DNA from: Candidatus Mailhella merdavium
GTDB taxonomy: Bacteria > Desulfobacterota > Desulfovibrionia > Desulfovibrionales > Desulfovibrionaceae
Direction of reading: 5' to 3'
NCBI GenBank assembly: GCA_019119045.1
Contig: DWXS01000035.1
Coordinates: forward strand, 1 to 41,921
Length of the DNA: 41,921 nt
In this document: one piece after another, positions 40,238-41,921 of the stretch
Layout: every line of letters starts with the position of its first letter
Numbering within the stretch: position 1 is the stretch's first letter
Position numbers and translations under genes: made by a program
Notes under the pieces: generated by a model
Told to the model about the DNA's origin: nothing
Databases searched by the model: none
What the model saw: only the letters and a program-made list of their open reading frames with translations

Positions 40238-40891
40238 ATGCGTCAGTCTTCTCTTCTTGATGAATTCGGTTCCTCTGCGGAACGTGTTGCCGCAGCTCTT
40301 GAGGTATTGCGCGCGGGGCGCGGCGTATGCGTGGTGGACGACGAAAACCGGGAAAACGAGGGAGACCTCATTTATTCCGCCGAATTTCTTACAAAAGAGC
40401 AAATGGCTCTTCTCATACGCGAATGCAGCGGGATAGTCTGCCTCTGCCTCACGCCGGAACACTGCGCTCGTCTGGATCTGCCCCTGATGACGGAACACAA
40501 TACCAACCGTCAGGGTACGGCCTTCACCGTGAGTATTGAAGCTGCGGAAGGGGTGACGACCGGCGTTTCCGCCGCGGACAGGGTTGCCACCATCAAGGCG
40601 GCCGTGGCGGATGATGCCAGGCCGGAAGATTTGCTGCGTCCCGGGCATGTGTTTCCGCTCATGGCCCGCCCCGGCGGAGTGCTGGAACGGCGGGGGCATA
40701 CGGAAGCCACGGTGGATCTGATGCGGCTGGCCGGTCTACGTCCCTGCGGCGTTCTGTGCGAGCTGACCCGCGAGGACGGCGTGATGATGCGTCTGCCGGA
40801 AGTGGCGGATTTTGCCCGCCGTCATGGCATGATCGTCCTCAGTGTCGAGGATATTGCCGCATGGCGCCGCAGTAAGGAAATGCATTCCTGA
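40238..40891 (+). CDS. ribB: 3,4-dihydroxy-2-butanone 4-phosphate synthase RibB
   Basis: This 217-residue enzyme converts ribulose 5-phosphate to the four-carbon unit of riboflavin. The acidic metal loop [12 protein letters not shown] near residue 35, [18 protein letters not shown] near 85, [23 protein letters not shown] near 135 and CELTREDG near 175 are diagnostic. It is the single-domain E. coli-type form, not fused to GTP cyclohydrolase II (RibA). AAGGAG lies 9 bases before the ATG. The upstream FMN riboswitch makes it FMN-repressed. The rest of the riboflavin pathway is not in this window. Confidence 0.97.
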   Translation: MRQSSLLDEFGSSAERVAAALEVLRAGRGVCVVDDENRENEGDLIYSAEFLTKEQMALLIRECSGIVCLCLTPEHCARLDLPLMTEHNTNRQGTAFTVSIEAAEGVTTGVSAADRVATIKAAVADDARPEDLLRPGHVFPLMARPGGVLERRGHTEATVDLMRLAGLRPCGVLCELTREDGVMMRLPEVADFARRHGMIVLSVEDIAAWRRSKEMHS

Positions 40892-40970
40892 GCCTTCCGG
40901 GCATCTGCCGGTGCTGAACGGGAACGGCCGCTCCAGCGGCGTAAGGCAACCTGTCCCGATGCGCCGCGAC

Positions 40971-40999
40971 TTGTCACTTGCGGCCGCTTCCCGTATATC
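40971..40999 (+). promoter_or_regulatory. Promoter for the small sulfur-carrier gene
   Basis: TTGTCA (40971-40976) and TATATC (40994-40999) are spaced by 17 bases, with a start near 41006, about 50 bases before the gene at 41055. Confidence 0.5.
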
Positions 41000-41054
41000 C
41001 CACTTGCCGGGGCGGCGTCTCCGGAACACGAGATTTTTATTTCCGGAGGAGTGC

Positions 41055-41297
41055 ATGCGTTCGGAAAAGCATGATGATGAAGAGTTCGGCGGGAGCATTA
41101 CCGTGCAGTTGCAGCCCGGCTGTTCGGAATTTGCCGTCCCAAGACGCAGGGCAAAGAATGTCGCCCGGCTGCTGGAGCATCTGGGGCTTCGGCAGGGGAC
41201 GGCCATCGTCGCACGGGAAGGTACGCTGCTGACGCCGGATGTGCCGCTGTTTTCAGGGCAGACCGTGCTGGTGCGCAAGGTCATGTCCAGCGGCTAG
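41055..41297 (+). CDS. Ubiquitin-like sulfur carrier protein (ThiS/MoaD/TtuB type)
   Basis: The 80 residues form a beta-grasp pattern: SITVQLQPGCSEFAVP, a helix ARLLEHLGL, AIVAREGTLLTPDVPL and GQTVLVRKV. Such proteins carry sulfur as a C-terminal thiocarboxylate for thiamine, molybdopterin or tRNA thiolation; the short form with LLTPDVPL resembles the TtuB-like carriers of tRNA 2-thiolation seen in many anaerobes. It ends SSG rather than the usual GG, so the terminal Gly is kept but the penultimate Gly is replaced. GGAGG lies 5 bases before the ATG. No thiamine, molybdenum or tRNA-thiolase gene is nearby, so the partner is unknown. Confidence 0.75.
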   Translation: MRSEKHDDEEFGGSITVQLQPGCSEFAVPRRRAKNVARLLEHLGLRQGTAIVAREGTLLTPDVPLFSGQTVLVRKVMSSG

Positions 41298-41382
41298 ACA
41301 GCTTCCCTTCCGGTTCTGCCGAAACGGGCCGTGCGTCATGACGGGAGTCCTGCGTCCGGCACTGCTTCCGCCTGATATGCGC

Positions 41383-41400
41383 CGGAGCTGCCGCGAGGCG
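41383..41400 (+). repeat. 18-bp direct repeat, copy 1 (GNRA hairpin)
   Basis: CGGAGCTGCCGCGAGGCG occurs here and identically at 41558-41575. GCC and GGC pair around a GCGA tetraloop. Confidence 0.85.
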
Positions 41401-41557
41401 GGCCGCAGAAAGGCGTCCGGATAGAAGGGCGGCCCGGCAGAAAACATCCGTCGGAAGGAAGCAGGGGAAAGACCGGCCGGGGGAATCTTCCCGGCATCAC
41501 GTCTGCCGTCCCCGAACATGCTTCTGGAGTCGGACGAAGCCTGACTGCCCGCGAGGG

Positions 41558-41575
41558 CGGAGCTGCCGCGAGGCG
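41558..41575 (+). repeat. 18-bp direct repeat, copy 2 (GNRA hairpin)
   Basis: Identical to 41383-41400, 175 bases downstream. It directly follows another GCGA-loop hairpin (GCCC-GCGA-GGGC at 41547-41558), giving two GNRA hairpins in a row. Confidence 0.85.
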
Positions 41576-41725
41576 TGCGAGCTGCGGGGTCATGTCCGCA
41601 GCCCGCGGGCATAAGGGACGGCGGAGCAGGCTCCGGTGCGGCTGAGAACGCTGCAATCCGGAAGCCCGGTTCTGAGCGGATGTCTTCAAAAGCAGAGCGC
41701 GCCGGCGGAAAATCGTTGATTGCAG

Positions 41726-41755
41726 GCTCCGGGGAACTTCTCCGGAGCTTTTTTT
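41726..41755 (+). terminator. Strong intrinsic terminator
   Basis: GCTCCGGGGA (41726-41735) and TCTCCGGAGC (41739-41748) form a 10-bp stem with one G-T pair, a 3-base loop, then seven T (41749-41755). It marks the end of a rightward transcript, either a long 3' region of the sulfur-carrier gene or a separate RNA. Confidence 0.9.
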
Positions 41756-41921
41756 GTTGTAGGCCGTAGCTTGGCGTGCGGCTCTGTTTCCGGGCCGGAA
41801 AATTTAATTTCAGAGTGCGTTTGAATCATGGCATTTTTCCGCGGCCGAGGGCATGATGAAAACGATGCCTGCCCGTCATATGGCTGAACAAATATTTTTC
41901 AGGACGAGGGGAAAGAAAAAG
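41756..41921. other. Window end, no gene recognised
   Basis: 165 bases, AT-richer than the rest, without a supported start or stop. It may hold the promoter of a gene beyond the window. No sigma-54 or clear sigma-70 element was found. Confidence 0.5.

Larger units (their letters stand above)
41298..41725. other. Hairpin-rich non-coding stretch
   Basis: About 430 bases without a supported gene. It contains a twice-repeated 18-mer with a GCC-GCGA-GGC hairpin, a further GCCC-GCGA-GGGC hairpin (41547-41558), GCTGCGG/CCGCAGC (41582-41603) and a run of GC-rich inverted repeats, and it ends in a strong terminator. I could not match it to a known RNA; a structured small RNA transcribed toward the right is possible. 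Confidence 0.45.

Noticed and set aside
41450-41640. Possible cobalamin riboswitch, because of CCCCGCAGCT-like and GGCGGAGC segments
   Set aside because: The B12-box order and the conserved AAxxGGGAA and GCCACTG blocks are missing on both strands.

Overview
This window is a stretch of GC-rich bacterial chromosome that reads like a motile sulfate- or sulfite-reducing Desulfovibrionaceae (Desulfovibrio, Bilophila or Mailhella type). The clues are the gene styles and combinations: a CobA-HemD fusion, a two-gene membrane-cytochrome / CCG iron-sulfur protein module of the Dsr/Tmc/Hmc type, a ferredoxin:thioredoxin reductase-like protein next to a glutaredoxin, a RACo-type corrinoid activator, and flagellar genes behind sigma-54 promoters. 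The genus is an inference from gene content; no rRNA or other marker is present. I see no insertion sequence, prophage, CRISPR array, tRNA or rRNA. The window is mostly core genome.

Layout. 1-1300: start of pyrG (minus) diverging from purQ. 1480-6220: sigma-54 promoter, fliG-fliH-fliI (C-ring and export ATPase) and a DUF599 membrane protein where fliJ is usual. 6540-7920: pgk with its own terminators. 8000-9800: two tandem paralogous amino-acid-type binding proteins (minus). 9840-11800: a small STAS-like Cys-tailed protein behind an inverted-repeat operator, then a WcbI-family gene (minus). 12060-14770: DUF47-PiT phosphate transport pair, then an EamA permease. 15045-16434 (minus): glutaredoxin, FTR-like protein, and a secreted helix-hairpin-helix protein with a long structured leader. 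16813-21404: MATE exporter converging on an Rsm22-RACo operon (minus). 21460-22560: sigma-54 promoter and fliM. 22765-27027: HtpX protease (minus), then NagZ-TrmL-CbiB. 27256-33890 (minus): cobA-hemD, purN, AMMECR1, a secreted hypothetical, rfbB, rfbD, lpxB. 33986-35430: a third sigma-54 promoter driving a signal-less peptidoglycan hydrolase-like protein. 35585-36991 (minus): serine dehydratase. 37176-39940: respiratory membrane module. 39955-41755: FMN riboswitch-ribB, a ubiquitin-like sulfur carrier, and a hairpin-rich non-coding tail ending in a strong terminator.

How the parts connect. Three near-perfect sigma-54 elements (TGGCA-N6-TTGCW) precede fliG, fliM and the lysozyme-like gene, which suggests that the last belongs to flagellar assembly, perhaps as a muramidase supplying the function FlgJ has elsewhere. 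Iron-sulfur, tetrapyrrole and corrinoid chemistry recurs (CobA-HemD, CbiB, RACo, Rsm22, SdaA, FTR, the CCG protein), as expected of a strict anaerobe. Cell-envelope genes (lpxB, rfbBD, nagZ, WcbI) are scattered through the window.

The most interesting leads are the sigma-54-linked hydrolase, the structured 5' leader at 15348-15553, the repeated GNRA-hairpin region at 41300-41755, the Cys-tailed STAS-like protein with a Fur-like operator, and the orphan two-gene respiratory module. No completely new multi-gene system is evident. All assignments are from reading the sequence without database searches.
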